From Mangrovivirga halotolerans (GTDB taxonomy: Bacteria > Bacteroidota > Bacteroidia > Cytophagales > Cyclobacteriaceae): DNA of 64,000 nucleotides. The DNA is taken from contig NZ_JAPFQN010000003.1 of NCBI RefSeq assembly GCF_026241165.1, forward strand, positions 496,001 through 560,000. Direction: 5' to 3'. Under the pieces are notes generated by a model, which searched no databases, was not told the DNA's origin, and saw nothing but the letters and a program-made list of their open reading frames with translations. This document shows positions 8,701 to 17,476 of the stretch, in pieces (the stretch's first letter is position 1; every line of letters starts with the position of its first letter). The position numbers and the translations under genes were made by a program.

Positions 8701-11070
8701 TGTGGAGGAACAATTATTCCTGATGATATATTAACAGATACGGTTACGGTTTATCAGTTACCTACCGATCCGATGCTTGCTCCAAGCCAGGTATTGTGCG
8801 ATGAACCACCACTAACATTGGATGCAACGAATGGTGATGATAATATTGTCTTATATACATGGTCGACTCGAGGAGTAGTGATTGACAGTACAGCAACATT
8901 GGCAGTTCCGGATATCGGCACTTATGAATATAGTATAATTAATGAGGGTGGTTGTGAGACCAGGGGAGAAGTACTGGTTATTGAACCCATACCTTTAGAT
9001 CTTGGTCCTGATGCAGCTTTGTGTGAAGGTGAGGAATTAACTTTTGACACAGGAATAGCCGGGACTGATTTACATAACTGGTATTTAAATGGTTCAGATC
9101 TGGGAAATAACACCAATACTCAAGATGTAGATACTTCAATTCCCGGGTTATTCGATTATGTTGTTGAAGTAAGGGATCCGGCAAGCGATCCAGCTCAACC
9201 ATGTCTCGTAAGAGATACAGTTACAATTCAGGTAAATGAGACTCCAAGTTTTATTTTAAGTCTTGGTCAAAATGTTTCAGTATGTAATGCTGCTGCAGCT
9301 GACGGAATTATTGATATGGATCTTCAGTCATCTGGAAGTTTTATTTACGAAGTATTTAATTCTTCTGATAATACAGCAGTTGGTTCTCCACAAAGAGTGG
9401 ATGGGCCAGACCCAACAATCGAAATTCAAAACCTTAGTACAGGTTTATATGCTGTTACAACTACTAATGAAGGCACAGGTTGTTCGGCGGTGGAAACACA
9501 AACTATTGAAAACGAATTATTAACACCTGCCATAAGCTTTACTCCTGCATGTGAGGAAGTGAATAACCTTGTAGAAATACAGTCCTTATCGCCAAATGAA
9601 AATTATACTTTCCGGTTTTTTGATCAATCAGGAAACGCGCTGTTTGATATAAATGAAACAACTGATCCTTCAGGTAATGTTACGTTGACCGGTAGTATTC
9701 CTTATGGATTTTATGAAATATTAGCTGATGGTATTTGTGATAATACCTTCAGTGATATAGATCTGGAAAACCCATCTGATATTGAAATAGATGTCCAGCC
9801 GGAGTCAACAGTGTTTTGCCGTGATGCGGGTCAGACCTTTACTGTTGATGCAGTGTTTATACAAGGAGATAATATAGATAAAACCTTTAGATGGTTTAGA
9901 GACGGAGTTGCTTTCCCAAATGGTGAAAGTCAAACAATTGAAATAACTCAATCGGGAGATTATATGGTAGAAGTGACAGATGCTATAGGTTGTACCGTAA
10001 CCGATACTGAATTTATCCAGGTTAATAATAACCCTGCTGCTATAATAAATCAGGATGGAAATGCTTGTGAAGGAGAGGTTGTCTTATTGGCTTCAGCAAG
10101 TCCAACTACAGAAAGTTATTCCTTCAGATGGACTCGTCCTGATGGCACAACTAATACTGGTCCTTCTTTAACTGTTACAGACCCTGCTGCCTCAGGTGAA
10201 TATAATTTAACAGCTATAAGTTTAACCACAGGCTGTGAAAATCAGGTTTCTACTGATGTGGATGTTTATGAACCATTAGAAATCCTTGATGCTAGCAATA
10301 CTGTTCAATGTAATGATGGAAGTGATATTACTTTTAACATACAATTGAATAAATCTAATTTGACTTACAAATGGTTTGGGACGAATGGAAATCCTATTCC
10401 TGATAATAATGCGCCAACATATATAACTAGCGCAGAAGGTGGAATTATTTCAGTGGAAGCTACTGATGAAAATGGTTGCTCATTAAGACAGAATTTTATA
10501 ATCAACAGAAATCCTGTTGGAACTAGTGAGCTTCAGGATCGGGCTGAGATCTGTTCGCAGATCGGTGCAGAAAATCCTGAGTTGTCTACAACTACCTTGA
10601 TAGCAGATCTTGATAATGAATTTGTAACCTATGAATGGTTTTACCAGGGAACTCCGGTAGGAACCAATTCTCCGGAATATACTACCGATGTGGGTAGGCC
10701 AGGAGGACAGTATTCTGTGACAATGGAAAATGTTTTTGGTTGCGTAGTTACTGATTCAGTACTAGTTGCTGATAATTGTACTCCAACATTTGGAGCGCCT
10801 AATGCCATAAGACCGAATAGTAGTATAGAAGATAATCAAAACTTCAAGATCTTCCCGAGATTTGTATCACCAAATGACTTTGAGTTAGTGATCTACAACA
10901 GATGGGGAGAATTGATATATTATACTAATGATATAGATTTTGAATGGGATGCCACCCATAATGGTAAAGATGTTCCAGTTGGGTCATATGTATACGTGGC
11001 GACCTTTAGAAGTGAGTTTGATGATGGAGAATATTACAAACAGCGGGGTGGTGTAACCGTTTTGAGATAG
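5797..11070 (+). CDS. Giant T9SS type B cargo protein with duplicated propeller module, PKD domain and gliding-type C-terminal domain
   Basis: A 1757-residue secreted protein with N-terminal signal about 1-29 (hydrophobic FFIIAFSGVSQ). Residues about 33-430 and 543-960 are two copies of one beta-propeller-like module, each opening with W(Y/F)FG and carrying FYTDG. After the second copy comes a PKD domain (TYTWNFGDGNTSTEQNP, about 940-1000). A run of cysteine-bearing Ig-like domains follows (about 1000-1660). The end (about 1670-1757) is the gliding-motility-associated type B sorting domain, with VIYNRWGELIYYTND, GKDVPVGSYVY and GGVTVLR. Such proteins leave through T9SS and stay on the surface or are released, often as adhesins. 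The divergent PorP/SprF gene 262 bp away fits a SprB/SprF-like pairing. The ligand is unknown. Confidence 0.88.
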   Translation: MYLLSFFRFHKITPALAIFFIIAFSGVSQDLSTSIWYFGNSSEFISFSGGDFQLNSGQTPLGSGGSAVLTDPQTGQVLFYTDGNLIIDADGNQMAGVMPGGDNSSTQPVAIIPRLGEPEQYYVYYIKGGEVLYAIVDMSLPGNGTAAEPLGEIISIDNQPSTPLTNRSGALLVVSDDSGGYYLLTQEANTNTITVSSIDLTDGIVSSQDVSFPSLNNFTVDSFAFHGPTGKLAVNTGGSLPNPFIADIDLGTNTITFDEYIMNLNSKGGEAVSMAWSPSGRFLYISFDHDTGADNMYRYDMQNPDVLMTGLLDNLNQTVNQTLGVGLGPDGNMYFLGRTGSGAVDAYRFNNPDSTNFFFDVERLTTLSGSGFDGSGFPQFGGYNLANPNLSFGYTRACSELETFLYPEFERSPDSIVWSSNGQVLSREMIPRIIFDSPGNVNVTMTAWYGGDSVMTSLPVAIQDSQGLTAQLQDTTICPGTITLDPMASGGSGNFSYYWSTDETSPTIDVDSSGVYWVTIQDEITECATSARSQVTVVGDTLNEQDSYWFFGDGAGVYFDFETGPEVSPGGLTNNLLGGDTYVDNLGRVWFYTDGVNVYNTFGMDNSISHDFMSGGTSIEDGVASQSTIIVDVPGDESMKYIFTTEPYGSSTDGTYRLGMTLVDLTEIQNTQIGEAVATEQSSYLFNDVTDALAVSNGDRWVIAHELETNSFLAWEITAEGVGEPVKSQVGSVHGTGSTGEMELFLGGMVDSTAVNWLATTVPGENAVEIFQFDDSTGVISDPVRIDLGSTPFGLEFHSGGRKLAISTSDGTVYEIDLTSFDASEIQASLTALNATGSAPGGSVGALQTAPNGTIYLAIEGQSQLFPVIAADTGMVSTINFDQGLDVGGTVGKKLPRNRQGGVSLGQAPSIVSGPACFGSPTLFTGNYRYDIDTYTWNFGDGNTSTEQNPQHQYSAPGDYIVTLRLTRCGGTIIPDDILTDTVTVYQLPTDPMLAPSQVLCDEPPLTLDATNGDDNIVLYTWSTRGVVIDSTATLAVPDIGTYEYSIINEGGCETRGEVLVIEPIPLDLGPDAALCEGEELTFDTGIAGTDLHNWYLNGSDLGNNTNTQDVDTSIPGLFDYVVEVRDPASDPAQPCLVRDTVTIQVNETPSFILSLGQNVSVCNAAAADGIIDMDLQSSGSFIYEVFNSSDNTAVGSPQRVDGPDPTIEIQNLSTGLYAVTTTNEGTGCSAVETQTIENELLTPAISFTPACEEVNNLVEIQSLSPNENYTFRFFDQSGNALFDINETTDPSGNVTLTGSIPYGFYEILADGICDNTFSDIDLENPSDIEIDVQPESTVFCRDAGQTFTVDAVFIQGDNIDKTFRWFRDGVAFPNGESQTIEITQSGDYMVEVTDAIGCTVTDTEFIQVNNNPAAIINQDGNACEGEVVLLASASPTTESYSFRWTRPDGTTNTGPSLTVTDPAASGEYNLTAISLTTGCENQVSTDVDVYEPLEILDASNTVQCNDGSDITFNIQLNKSNLTYKWFGTNGNPIPDNNAPTYITSAEGGIISVEATDENGCSLRQNFIINRNPVGTSELQDRAEICSQIGAENPELSTTTLIADLDNEFVTYEWFYQGTPVGTNSPEYTTDVGRPGGQYSVTMENVFGCVVTDSVLVADNCTPTFGAPNAIRPNSSIEDNQNFKIFPRFVSPNDFELVIYNRWGELIYYTNDIDFEWDATHNGKDVPVGSYVYVATFRSEFDDGEYYKQRGGVTVLR

Positions 11071-11156
11071 ATTAATTTTCATTTGAAGTTTAATTTTCAA
11101 AACAGCAAACTGCTTTTTACCGTTATTTTTGTGAACAATAAATAAAAAAGACTTTT

Positions 11157-11927
11157 ATGATCACGATAATATCTCCTTCGAAAACACAGGATTTTTCTGA
11201 TGTTGATTTTAAAATAGATAGCTCAGTTCCTGAATTTTTGAATGAATCTAAAAAATTAGTCAAAGAGCTCAAAAAGCTTTCTGTTCCGGAACTCGAATCA
11301 CTGATGGATATATCCAAAAACCTCGCTGAGTTAAACTCTCAGAGGTATGATGAATTCAAAACTCCGTTTAATGAGGAGAATGCCAAGCAAGCCCTGGCAG
11401 CATTTAAAGGTGATGTTTATACTGGTTTTGATCTGGAAAGTTATTCAGAAAGTGATTTTGATTTTGCCCAGGATCACCTAAGGATATTATCTGGCTTATA
11501 TGGCTTATTAAAACCTCTGGACTTGATTCAACCCTATAGGCTGGAAATGAAAACTAAGCTGGAGAATGAGCGTGGTCGGGACTTGTATAAGTTCTGGGGA
11601 GACAGGCCAACAGAAAAACTGAATGAGCAATTTAAAAATCATCAGTACAAAATTTTGCTTAACCTGGCTTCCAATGAATACTTTAAAGTGATAGATAAGA
11701 AAAAGCTGGAGGCTGATATAGTAACACCTGTATTTAAAGAAATCAAAGGAGGGAAAGCAAAAGTAATTGCGATTTTTGCTAAAAAGGCAAGGGGTGAAAT
11801 GGCTGATTTTATAATAAAGAATAAGATTTATGATCCCGAACAAATAAAATCATTTGAGGGAATGGGATATTCTTTTGATGAAGAATTATCTAAAAAATCT
11901 GAATGGGTCTTTACCCGGGAGTCTTAA
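11157..11927 (+). CDS. yaaA: Peroxide stress protein YaaA (DUF328)
   Basis: A 256-residue protein starting MITIISPSKTQDF, with LRILSGLYGLLKPLDLIQPYRLEM in the middle and a basic C-terminal part (FAKKARGEMADFI). All three blocks are the conserved core of the UPF0246/YaaA family. In E. coli YaaA limits free iron and DNA damage during peroxide stress, and it has a DNA-binding-like fold. Length matches the family (about 250-260). A perfect -7 element TATTTTTG lies at 11124-11131, but no good -33 element was seen. The stop shares four bases with the stop of the convergent RidA-like gene. Confidence 0.9.
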   Translation: MITIISPSKTQDFSDVDFKIDSSVPEFLNESKKLVKELKKLSVPELESLMDISKNLAELNSQRYDEFKTPFNEENAKQALAAFKGDVYTGFDLESYSESDFDFAQDHLRILSGLYGLLKPLDLIQPYRLEMKTKLENERGRDLYKFWGDRPTEKLNEQFKNHQYKILLNLASNEYFKVIDKKKLEADIVTPVFKEIKGGKAKVIAIFAKKARGEMADFIIKNKIYDPEQIKSFEGMGYSFDEELSKKSEWVFTRES

Positions 11928-12292
11928 AGTTTAGCGATTGCTTCGATAGCTATTTTAGCATTCATTGGCAATCTGTTTACTTCTATTACCGAACAAACTG
12001 GTTGCTGAAGTTTAAAGAAAGATTCATACGTTCTTTTAATCTTTGAAATTTCTGAAATATCAGTAACGAAAATTGTCGTTTTAACCAGATCAACGAAGTT
12101 TAACTGTTTTAATTCAAGAACTTCCCTTAAGTTTAACATTACTTGCAATGTTTGACTTTCGATGTCGTTACCTGATAAATGACCATTAGTATGGTCGAGC
12201 GGGATCTGAGCAGAACAGAATAAGAAATTTTCTGTAATTATTGCATCAGGTGCCGATAGTACATTGTCTGAGTGCTTTTTTATAGTTTCCAT
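11924..12292 (-). CDS. RidA/YjgF family enamine/imine deaminase
   Basis: A 122-residue soluble protein of the RidA (YER057c/UK114) family. The C-terminal signature EVNRLPMNAKIAIEAIA contains the arginine that corresponds to the catalytic Arg105 of RidA, which anchors the substrate carboxylate. Family members hydrolyse reactive 2-aminoacrylate and related imines made by PLP enzymes, and usually form trimers. Length is normal. It is a single gene on the minus strand; its stop codon overlaps that of yaaA by four bases (TTAA). Confidence 0.88.
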   Translation of the reverse strand: METIKKHSDNVLSAPDAIITENFLFCSAQIPLDHTNGHLSGNDIESQTLQVMLNLREVLELKQLNFVDLVKTTIFVTDISEISKIKRTYESFFKLQQPVCSVIEVNRLPMNAKIAIEAIAKL

Positions 12293-12408
12293 GTGGGTCG
12301 ATGAATAACTTCTGTACTGAACCTGTTTTTAATATTAAATTAATTATATATTAATATACACAATTATAAAATAACTAACTATTTCATTATTAATTAATTA
12401 TAAGGGTT

Positions 12409-12783
12409 ATGAAAAACATTTTATTAATAGTCTTTCTCGCGACAATCTCATTTGCTAATTTTTCATTTACCAATACAGCTGATACGGAAGATCAGATATT
12501 TAACACTTCATTAAAGCTGACTGTATTAGATGAGATGGGCAATCCGGTAGAAGGTGCAACTGTGAAGGTGTATGAAAATGAAGAGGATTATAAAGCCTCT
12601 GAAAATCACATCAAAGAAGTTTACAAGACTGATAAAAAAGGGAGAGTTACCATAAAAGATTTAGATGCTGATAAATATTTTGTCAATGTAGAGAAGGGGG
12701 ATCTTAATAACTACATGACAGGAAATATTGTTGGTCCTTTAGAAAATGCCAAACTAAATAAAGCAAATATTATCATCAATTAA
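12409..12783 (+). CDS. Small secreted protein with carboxypeptidase-regulatory/SpaA-like beta-sandwich
   Basis: A 124-residue exported protein. A signal peptide (MKNILLIVFLATISFANFSF, about 1-24) precedes one prealbumin-like/CnaB-type beta-sandwich: LKLTVLDEMGNPVEGATVKVY, then TDKKGRVTIKDLDADKYFVNVEKG. This fold is common in Bacteroidota cell-surface proteins and has no catalytic role. No lipobox cysteine or T9SS tail is visible, so it is probably periplasmic. It lies one base upstream of the Nudix gene and is probably co-transcribed, but a functional link is not obvious. Confidence 0.75.
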   Translation: MKNILLIVFLATISFANFSFTNTADTEDQIFNTSLKLTVLDEMGNPVEGATVKVYENEEDYKASENHIKEVYKTDKKGRVTIKDLDADKYFVNVEKGDLNNYMTGNIVGPLENAKLNKANIIIN

Positions 12784-12784
12784 T

Positions 12785-13354
12785 ATGGTGTTTGAACTTC
12801 CCCTGGCTCTGGATCAAATGAATGTTATAGATCCATTGGAAAAGGAATATTTAAAAAGAATGCTTAGGTTACATTACGAAGAACCTAAAGCTTACATCAG
12901 GGAATCTTTAAAAGCACATTTTACTGCTTCAGCAATTTTGATCGATTCAAAAGCTGAAAAGATCTTATTACTCCACCATAAAAAGCTGGATCGCTGGTTG
13001 CAGCCTGGTGGCCATGCAGATGGAAATAAATGTTTGCCTGAGGTATCCATGAAAGAGCTACATGAAGAAACCAATGCCGTTAGTTCGAAATTGATGGATA
13101 TTATTCCTTTTGACTTGGATATCCATACTATTCCTGAAAATAAGAATGAGCCTGAACATCAACATTTTGATTTGAGGTTTTTATGGATAACTGATAATTT
13201 AAGTGAGGTAAAAAGCAATAAGGAGTCAAAAGGATTGAAATGGATACCCGTTAAAGAGTTGGTAAATTTTACTGATGGTGAAAGTTCATTTATCAGAATT
13301 CAAAAAAAAATATTTAGTATTCAAAAGAACCTTTTGGAAACTCATAGAGCTTAA
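12785..13354 (+). CDS. Nudix hydrolase with a divergent Nudix box
   Basis: A 189-residue protein with LLLHHKKLDRWLQPGGHADGN followed by a Nudix box running into KELHEETNA. The metal-binding EE pair of the REUxEE core is kept. Three canonical positions differ: the first box glutamate is Lys, Arg is Lys, and the final Gly is Asn. The GGHADG variant belongs to a known subgroup of Nudix proteins, so the enzyme is probably active on a nucleoside diphosphate derivative, but the substrate cannot be named. It starts one base after the preceding stop. An internal ATG at codon 12 is an alternative start, because similarity to family members begins after it. Confidence 0.85.
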   Translation: MVFELPLALDQMNVIDPLEKEYLKRMLRLHYEEPKAYIRESLKAHFTASAILIDSKAEKILLLHHKKLDRWLQPGGHADGNKCLPEVSMKELHEETNAVSSKLMDIIPFDLDIHTIPENKNEPEHQHFDLRFLWITDNLSEVKSNKESKGLKWIPVKELVNFTDGESSFIRIQKKIFSIQKNLLETHRA

Positions 13355-13373
13355 TTAAATTAAAGACAACCAA

Positions 13374-13407
13374 TTTCTGGGATAATTGAAAAGTGCGGTT
13401 AATTTTG
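13374..13407 (+). promoter_or_regulatory. Candidate Bacteroidota promoter for rimK
   Basis: TTTCTG at 13374-13379, then 20 bases, then a perfect -7 element TAATTTTG at 13400-13407. It overlaps the upstream GTG of the longer rimK frame, which supports the ATG at 13429. Confidence 0.45.
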
Positions 13408-13428
13408 CCGCCAAAACAAAACCTGTCA

Positions 13429-14301
13429 ATGAATATAGTAATCTTATCACGCAATCCATCTCTTTACTCAACAAGTAGATTAGTAGAGGCTGCAGAAGCC
13501 CGTGGACACAATGCTCGTGTTATCAATCATACAAAGTGTAATATTTTGATTGAAAAGAAAAACCCACAAATATTCTATAATGGAGAAGAGATAAAAGATG
13601 TCGATGCAATAATTCCAAGAATTGGAGCTTCAGTTACTTTTTATGGTACTGCCGTAGTACGACAATTTGAAATGATGAATGTTTTCACTACAGTTGATTC
13701 CCAATCTTTGGTTAGGTCACGTGATAAATTACGATCTTTTCAGGTGTTGAGCCGTGCAGGATTAGGTTTGCCTAAAACTGTCTTTACCAATTATTCCAGA
13801 GACGTTGAATCTATTATCGCTCAGGTTGGAGGAGCTCCTTTGATTATAAAGTTGCTTGAAGGAACCCAGGGACTAGGTGTTGTTTTGGCAGAAACCAGAA
13901 AGGCTGCAAGTTCAGTGTTGGAGGCATTTAATGGTTTAAAGGCCAGGGTAATAGTTCAGGAGTTTATATCTGAAGCAAAAGGAGCAGATATACGAGCGTT
14001 TGTAGTCGATGGGAGAGTAGTTGGAGCAATGAAAAGGCAGGGTAAATCTGGAGAGTTCAGGTCAAATCTTCACAGAGGAGGTACTGCTGAGGTTATTGAG
14101 TTGTCTCGAGAAGAGGAAATCGCCGCGGTAAGAGCTGCCAGAGCTTTGAAATTAGGTGTAGCTGGCGTGGATATGCTTCAGTCAGAAAGAGGCCCACTTA
14201 TTATTGAGGTTAATAGTTCTCCGGGATTGGAAGGAATCGAAAAGGCAACAGAAAAAGATGTTGCCGGTGAGATCATCAAATTTATTGAAACCAATAGTTA
14301 A
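13429..14301 (+). CDS. rimK: RimK-type alpha-L-glutamate ligase (ATP-grasp)
   Basis: A 290-residue ATP-grasp ligase. The start [18 protein letters not shown] and the motifs [51 protein letters not shown] and [15 protein letters not shown] cover the RimK N-terminal, ATP-binding and metal-binding segments. E. coli RimK adds glutamates to the C-terminus of ribosomal protein S6; other members act on different acceptors. The frame extends upstream to a GTG at 13393, but a promoter-like -7 element overlaps it, and RimK proteins begin at the methionine chosen here. The gene is convergent with a RimB-like protease gene, overlapping it by four bases. rimK and rimB-type genes are frequently linked, which supports both calls. 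Confidence 0.92.
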   Translation: MNIVILSRNPSLYSTSRLVEAAEARGHNARVINHTKCNILIEKKNPQIFYNGEEIKDVDAIIPRIGASVTFYGTAVVRQFEMMNVFTTVDSQSLVRSRDKLRSFQVLSRAGLGLPKTVFTNYSRDVESIIAQVGGAPLIIKLLEGTQGLGVVLAETRKAASSVLEAFNGLKARVIVQEFISEAKGADIRAFVVDGRVVGAMKRQGKSGEFRSNLHRGGTAEVIELSREEEIAAVRAARALKLGVAGVDMLQSERGPLIIEVNSSPGLEGIEKATEKDVAGEIIKFIETNS

Positions 14302-14717
14302 TCGTGATGAGGGGTATGTAAATGTTTGGCTGAAACATCAACAAGGAATGTTTTAGCCAGAACTTTTCTTCCTATCAAAATTGGAAATCTCATATCTGAT
14401 CTGTCGCTAAAGCTGAGATCAACCATTTTGGACTTAGTGCCAATTTTGATTTTAGTTCTGATAAAGTATCTCTTTAATCGATCACCAAAGGAACTTTTTA
14501 CCTTTGTAACTTTAAAGTCAGTGAATTTTTTTTCAATAGGTTTATCTCCCATTAGATCAAGAGTTACTATCAGAGTTTCTTTGCCATTAATGGTTTCAAC
14601 CTTTAGATCTTTATAGTGAATTGCACTTCTATATGCCCCAGTGTCAATTTTAGCTTCAATTCTCTCTAAATGTAATTCAGGGAGATCAACCAATTCAAGT
14701 CTTCCAATTATTTCCAT
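14298..14717 (-). CDS. RimB-like retropepsin-fold protease (ATP-dependent zinc protease family)
   Basis: A 139-residue protein with the aspartic-protease-like motif [13 protein letters not shown] (DTG near residues 25-27) and the conserved end [21 protein letters not shown]. This is the family annotated as putative ATP-dependent zinc protease (PF05618) and includes RimB, which removes glutamates added by RimK in some bacteria. The name is historical: the visible motif is that of a retroviral-type aspartic protease. A perfect -7 element (TATATTTG on the minus strand, 14725-14732) lies seven bases upstream of the ATG, suggesting a nearly leaderless mRNA. Its 3' end overlaps rimK by four bases. 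Confidence 0.85.
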   Translation of the reverse strand: MEIIGRLELVDLPELHLERIEAKIDTGAYRSAIHYKDLKVETINGKETLIVTLDLMGDKPIEKKFTDFKVTKVKSSFGDRLKRYFIRTKIKIGTKSKMVDLSFSDRSDMRFPILIGRKVLAKTFLVDVSAKHLHTPHHD

Positions 14718-14724
14718 ATTAAGC

Positions 14725-14732
14725 CAAATATA
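14725..14732 (-). promoter_or_regulatory. Candidate -7 element for the RimB-like gene
   Basis: TATATTTG on the minus strand matches TAnnTTTG and ends seven bases before the ATG. No convincing -33 element is visible. Confidence 0.3.
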
Positions 14733-14849
14733 TTATTAATAATTTTGATTATTCATTCTAATGTTTAATTCTTTATTCGAAAAACTAATTAGATATGTAT
14801 TTTTATATTAATATCGTATAACAATATTTGTGAATAAAAAAGTTTATCC

Positions 14850-15638
14850 ATGGAGATATTGCTTAAAGATCGCAGAGCTTTAGTTTGTGGAAGCTCCAGA
14901 GGTATTGGCAAAGCAATTGCTATTGGCCTTGCTGCTTCGGGAGCATCTATAACACTTATTTCACGAAATAAGGAAATGTTGAAGAAAGTTGCAGCAGAAT
15001 TAGACACATCAATGGGGCAAGTTCATGATGTGATCTCAGCAGATTTCAATGAACCTCATTTGGTAGAAAAAGCGGTGAACAACTATTTAAACGAAGGGAA
15101 AAATATTGATATCCTCATTAATAATACCGGGGGGCCCTCGCCCGGTCTGGCTTTCGAATCGGAACCGGCACTTTATCAAAATGCCTTTTCTGCACACCTT
15201 ATTGTTAATCAGATTTTACTTCAGGCTTTATTGCCTCATATGCAAAATCAACAATTTGGCAGAGTGATAAATATTGTTTCCACTTCTGTAAAAGCACCTA
15301 TTCCGGGTTTAGGCGTTTCAAATACCATAAGAGGAGCGGTAGCTAACTGGTCAAAGACTTTGTCGGCAGAGTTGGCGGGATTTGGCATTACTGTGAATAA
15401 TATACTACCAGGCCTTACTAAAACTGACAGGTTAAAGAATTTAATCGAAAGTCGTGCTGAAGCCGAACGAATCACTTATATGGAAATGGAAGACCGAATG
15501 ATGAAGTCAGTTCCGGCAGGTAGGTTTGCTGATCCTGAGGAAATTGCAAATGTTGTTGTATTTTTAGCTTCCAATAAAGCATCGTATATTAACGGAGTGA
15601 GTTTATCAGTTGATGGAGGAAAGACCCCTGTACAATAA
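14850..15638 (+). CDS. SDR family protein lacking the canonical Tyr-Lys catalytic pair
   Basis: A 262-residue short-chain dehydrogenase/reductase. The cofactor motif GSSRGIG is at 14-20 and the strand motif NNTGG at 91-95. The active-site serine is about residue 144. Thirteen residues later, where the family has YxxxK, the sequence is SNTIR: Ser157 replaces Tyr and Arg161 replaces Lys. The C-terminal end VNNILPGLTKT and YINGVSLSVDGG is typical FabG-like. The same SN-x-x-R variant with NNTGGP occurs in an SDR subgroup whose chemistry I cannot state. It sits two bases before a histidine kinase gene and is probably co-transcribed with it. Confidence 0.85.
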   Translation: MEILLKDRRALVCGSSRGIGKAIAIGLAASGASITLISRNKEMLKKVAAELDTSMGQVHDVISADFNEPHLVEKAVNNYLNEGKNIDILINNTGGPSPGLAFESEPALYQNAFSAHLIVNQILLQALLPHMQNQQFGRVINIVSTSVKAPIPGLGVSNTIRGAVANWSKTLSAELAGFGITVNNILPGLTKTDRLKNLIESRAEAERITYMEMEDRMMKSVPAGRFADPEEIANVVVFLASNKASYINGVSLSVDGGKTPVQ

Positions 15639-15640
15639 TT

Positions 15641-17476
15641 GTGAAAAGATTTTTTTTAAATTTTCTTTTAATATTTTTTATTTCGGTATTTCCCTATAAA
15701 GGAAAAACTCAGATAGATCGTTTATTCTTCGAAGGACTTACTTATGATGAGAAAATCGAAGCAATAGATTCTTTAAATGCTTATGCCTGGGAGATAAAAT
15801 CATCAGATATATCTACTTCCCTCGATATTTCTAAAGCAGTTATGAATGAATCTATTTTAGTGGATTACACAAAAGGTAGGGCAGCTGCATTACAGACTTT
15901 GGGATATCTTAATTATATGCTTGGGAATTATTCACAGGCTACAGAATTATATTTAAAAGGTCTAAGGTCATACGAAGAAATTAATGATGTCAGGGGGCAG
16001 GTGGTGATCACTAATGCTATAGGCTTACTTTATTATCAGATGGAGAGAAAAGAACTGGCCCTCGATTACTATAACAGAGCAGAACGGTTGGCCAGAGAGA
16101 TAGATTTGTATGAATACATCTCAAGAATTGATAATAACAAAGGGCTGTTATACCTGGCGATCAACCAACCGGAGAAAGCTCTTGCTAGTTTTGAAAAATC
16201 ATTAGTGTATATGGAACAGGCCAATGATAGCAGAGGAACGGCCTATCTTTATAATAACATCGGAGAATCATATTTGAAAATGAACGATTATGATTCTGCT
16301 GAATATTATTTCGACCTTTCTTTAAAAATTAAGGAACACATCAAGGATAATTATGGTATTGCATATACTTTGCTAAAATCTTCTGATTTATATACACGTA
16401 CAGGAGATACAGCTAAAGCTCTTACTACATTAGATACGGGTATTGAAGTTGCCCAATCTTATTCCGGAGGTCCTTTATTAATGGATTTTTACCAGGTTAA
16501 GTATAATCTACTGAAAGAAAAAGGCATGTTGCCAGAGGCATTGCTCGTAATAGAGCAATACAATAATTTAAGAGATTCTTTAAACCTGAAAGATGAGAAA
16601 CTTAAGGTAGCCAGTCTGGAGTTGTCAAGACAATTAGAAGATAAAGTAAGTGAATTGAATCTCGCAAGGGAAGTTCAGGCAAGAACCAAACTAAATAATT
16701 TCCTTCTTGCAGGATTGATTATTCTTTTAATCGGATTTATCATCGTTCTTTCCTTGTATTATCGACAAAAGGTGAGAGCAAACAAAGAACTTCAGGAGTT
16801 AGTAAAGATTAAAGATGAGTTATTTACAATAATTTCGCATGATTACAGGGCTCCATTAAAATCTCTTAAAGGAATGTTGGAGTTAATGAGAATGGGTGGC
16901 ATATCAGACAGGGAATTACAATTCCTTACTGCAGAAATGCTAGTGCGGTTTGATCAAACAGATGAAATGCTGACGAATCTTTTGCATTGGGCTAAAAGTA
17001 GTATAGATGACCAACAATTAATTCCGGAATCCTTTACAGTTAAAGATATTCTAATTGAATCTGTAAGTTCTTTCGATAACCTTGCCAGGCAAAAACAACT
17101 TGATGTAAGACTTGATGTTCCAGAAGAAATGAAATTTCTAACAGATAAGAATGCATTCTTATTTATTATGAGAAATCTCATATCCAATGCAATGAAATTT
17201 AGTAAGGATAATAGCATCGTTCATGTTAATGCCAGGAAAACTAACGATGAGTTAATTATTGAAGTTCAGGACTTTGGTTTTGGTATTCCATCCGAACAAA
17301 TAGAAAACCTGTTTAAATGGAAAGCAACAGGAAGAAGTGGCCTTACTCAGGGAGTGGGTATAGGATTGATGTTATGTCATGATCTGGCTATAAAATTAAA
17401 CGGGACTCTTACTGCAGAATCTCACCCTCAGGAAGGTAGTACTTTTATTTTACGCCTTCCCAAAATCAACAAATAA
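15641..17476 (+). CDS. TPR-containing sensor histidine kinase
   Basis: A 611-residue membrane sensor. GTG start, signal-like hydrophobic N-terminus (about 4-22), five or six TPR repeats across about 80-310, a short coiled segment and one membrane helix (about 353-373). Then comes a HisKA domain with phospho-acceptor His400 in IISHDYRAPLKSL and a HATPase_c domain (about 490-610; NLISNAMKFS, VQDFGFGIP, GVGIGLMLC, GSTFILRLP). The periplasmic TPR sensor fused to a kinase is a common Bacteroidota layout; the signal is unknown. No response regulator gene is adjacent, so it is an orphan within this window. The GTG start lies two bases after the SDR stop. Confidence 0.9.
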   Translation: MKRFFLNFLLIFFISVFPYKGKTQIDRLFFEGLTYDEKIEAIDSLNAYAWEIKSSDISTSLDISKAVMNESILVDYTKGRAAALQTLGYLNYMLGNYSQATELYLKGLRSYEEINDVRGQVVITNAIGLLYYQMERKELALDYYNRAERLAREIDLYEYISRIDNNKGLLYLAINQPEKALASFEKSLVYMEQANDSRGTAYLYNNIGESYLKMNDYDSAEYYFDLSLKIKEHIKDNYGIAYTLLKSSDLYTRTGDTAKALTTLDTGIEVAQSYSGGPLLMDFYQVKYNLLKEKGMLPEALLVIEQYNNLRDSLNLKDEKLKVASLELSRQLEDKVSELNLAREVQARTKLNNFLLAGLIILLIGFIIVLSLYYRQKVRANKELQELVKIKDELFTIISHDYRAPLKSLKGMLELMRMGGISDRELQFLTAEMLVRFDQTDEMLTNLLHWAKSSIDDQQLIPESFTVKDILIESVSSFDNLARQKQLDVRLDVPEEMKFLTDKNAFLFIMRNLISNAMKFSKDNSIVHVNARKTNDELIIEVQDFGFGIPSEQIENLFKWKATGRSGLTQGVGIGLMLCHDLAIKLNGTLTAESHPQEGSTFILRLPKINK

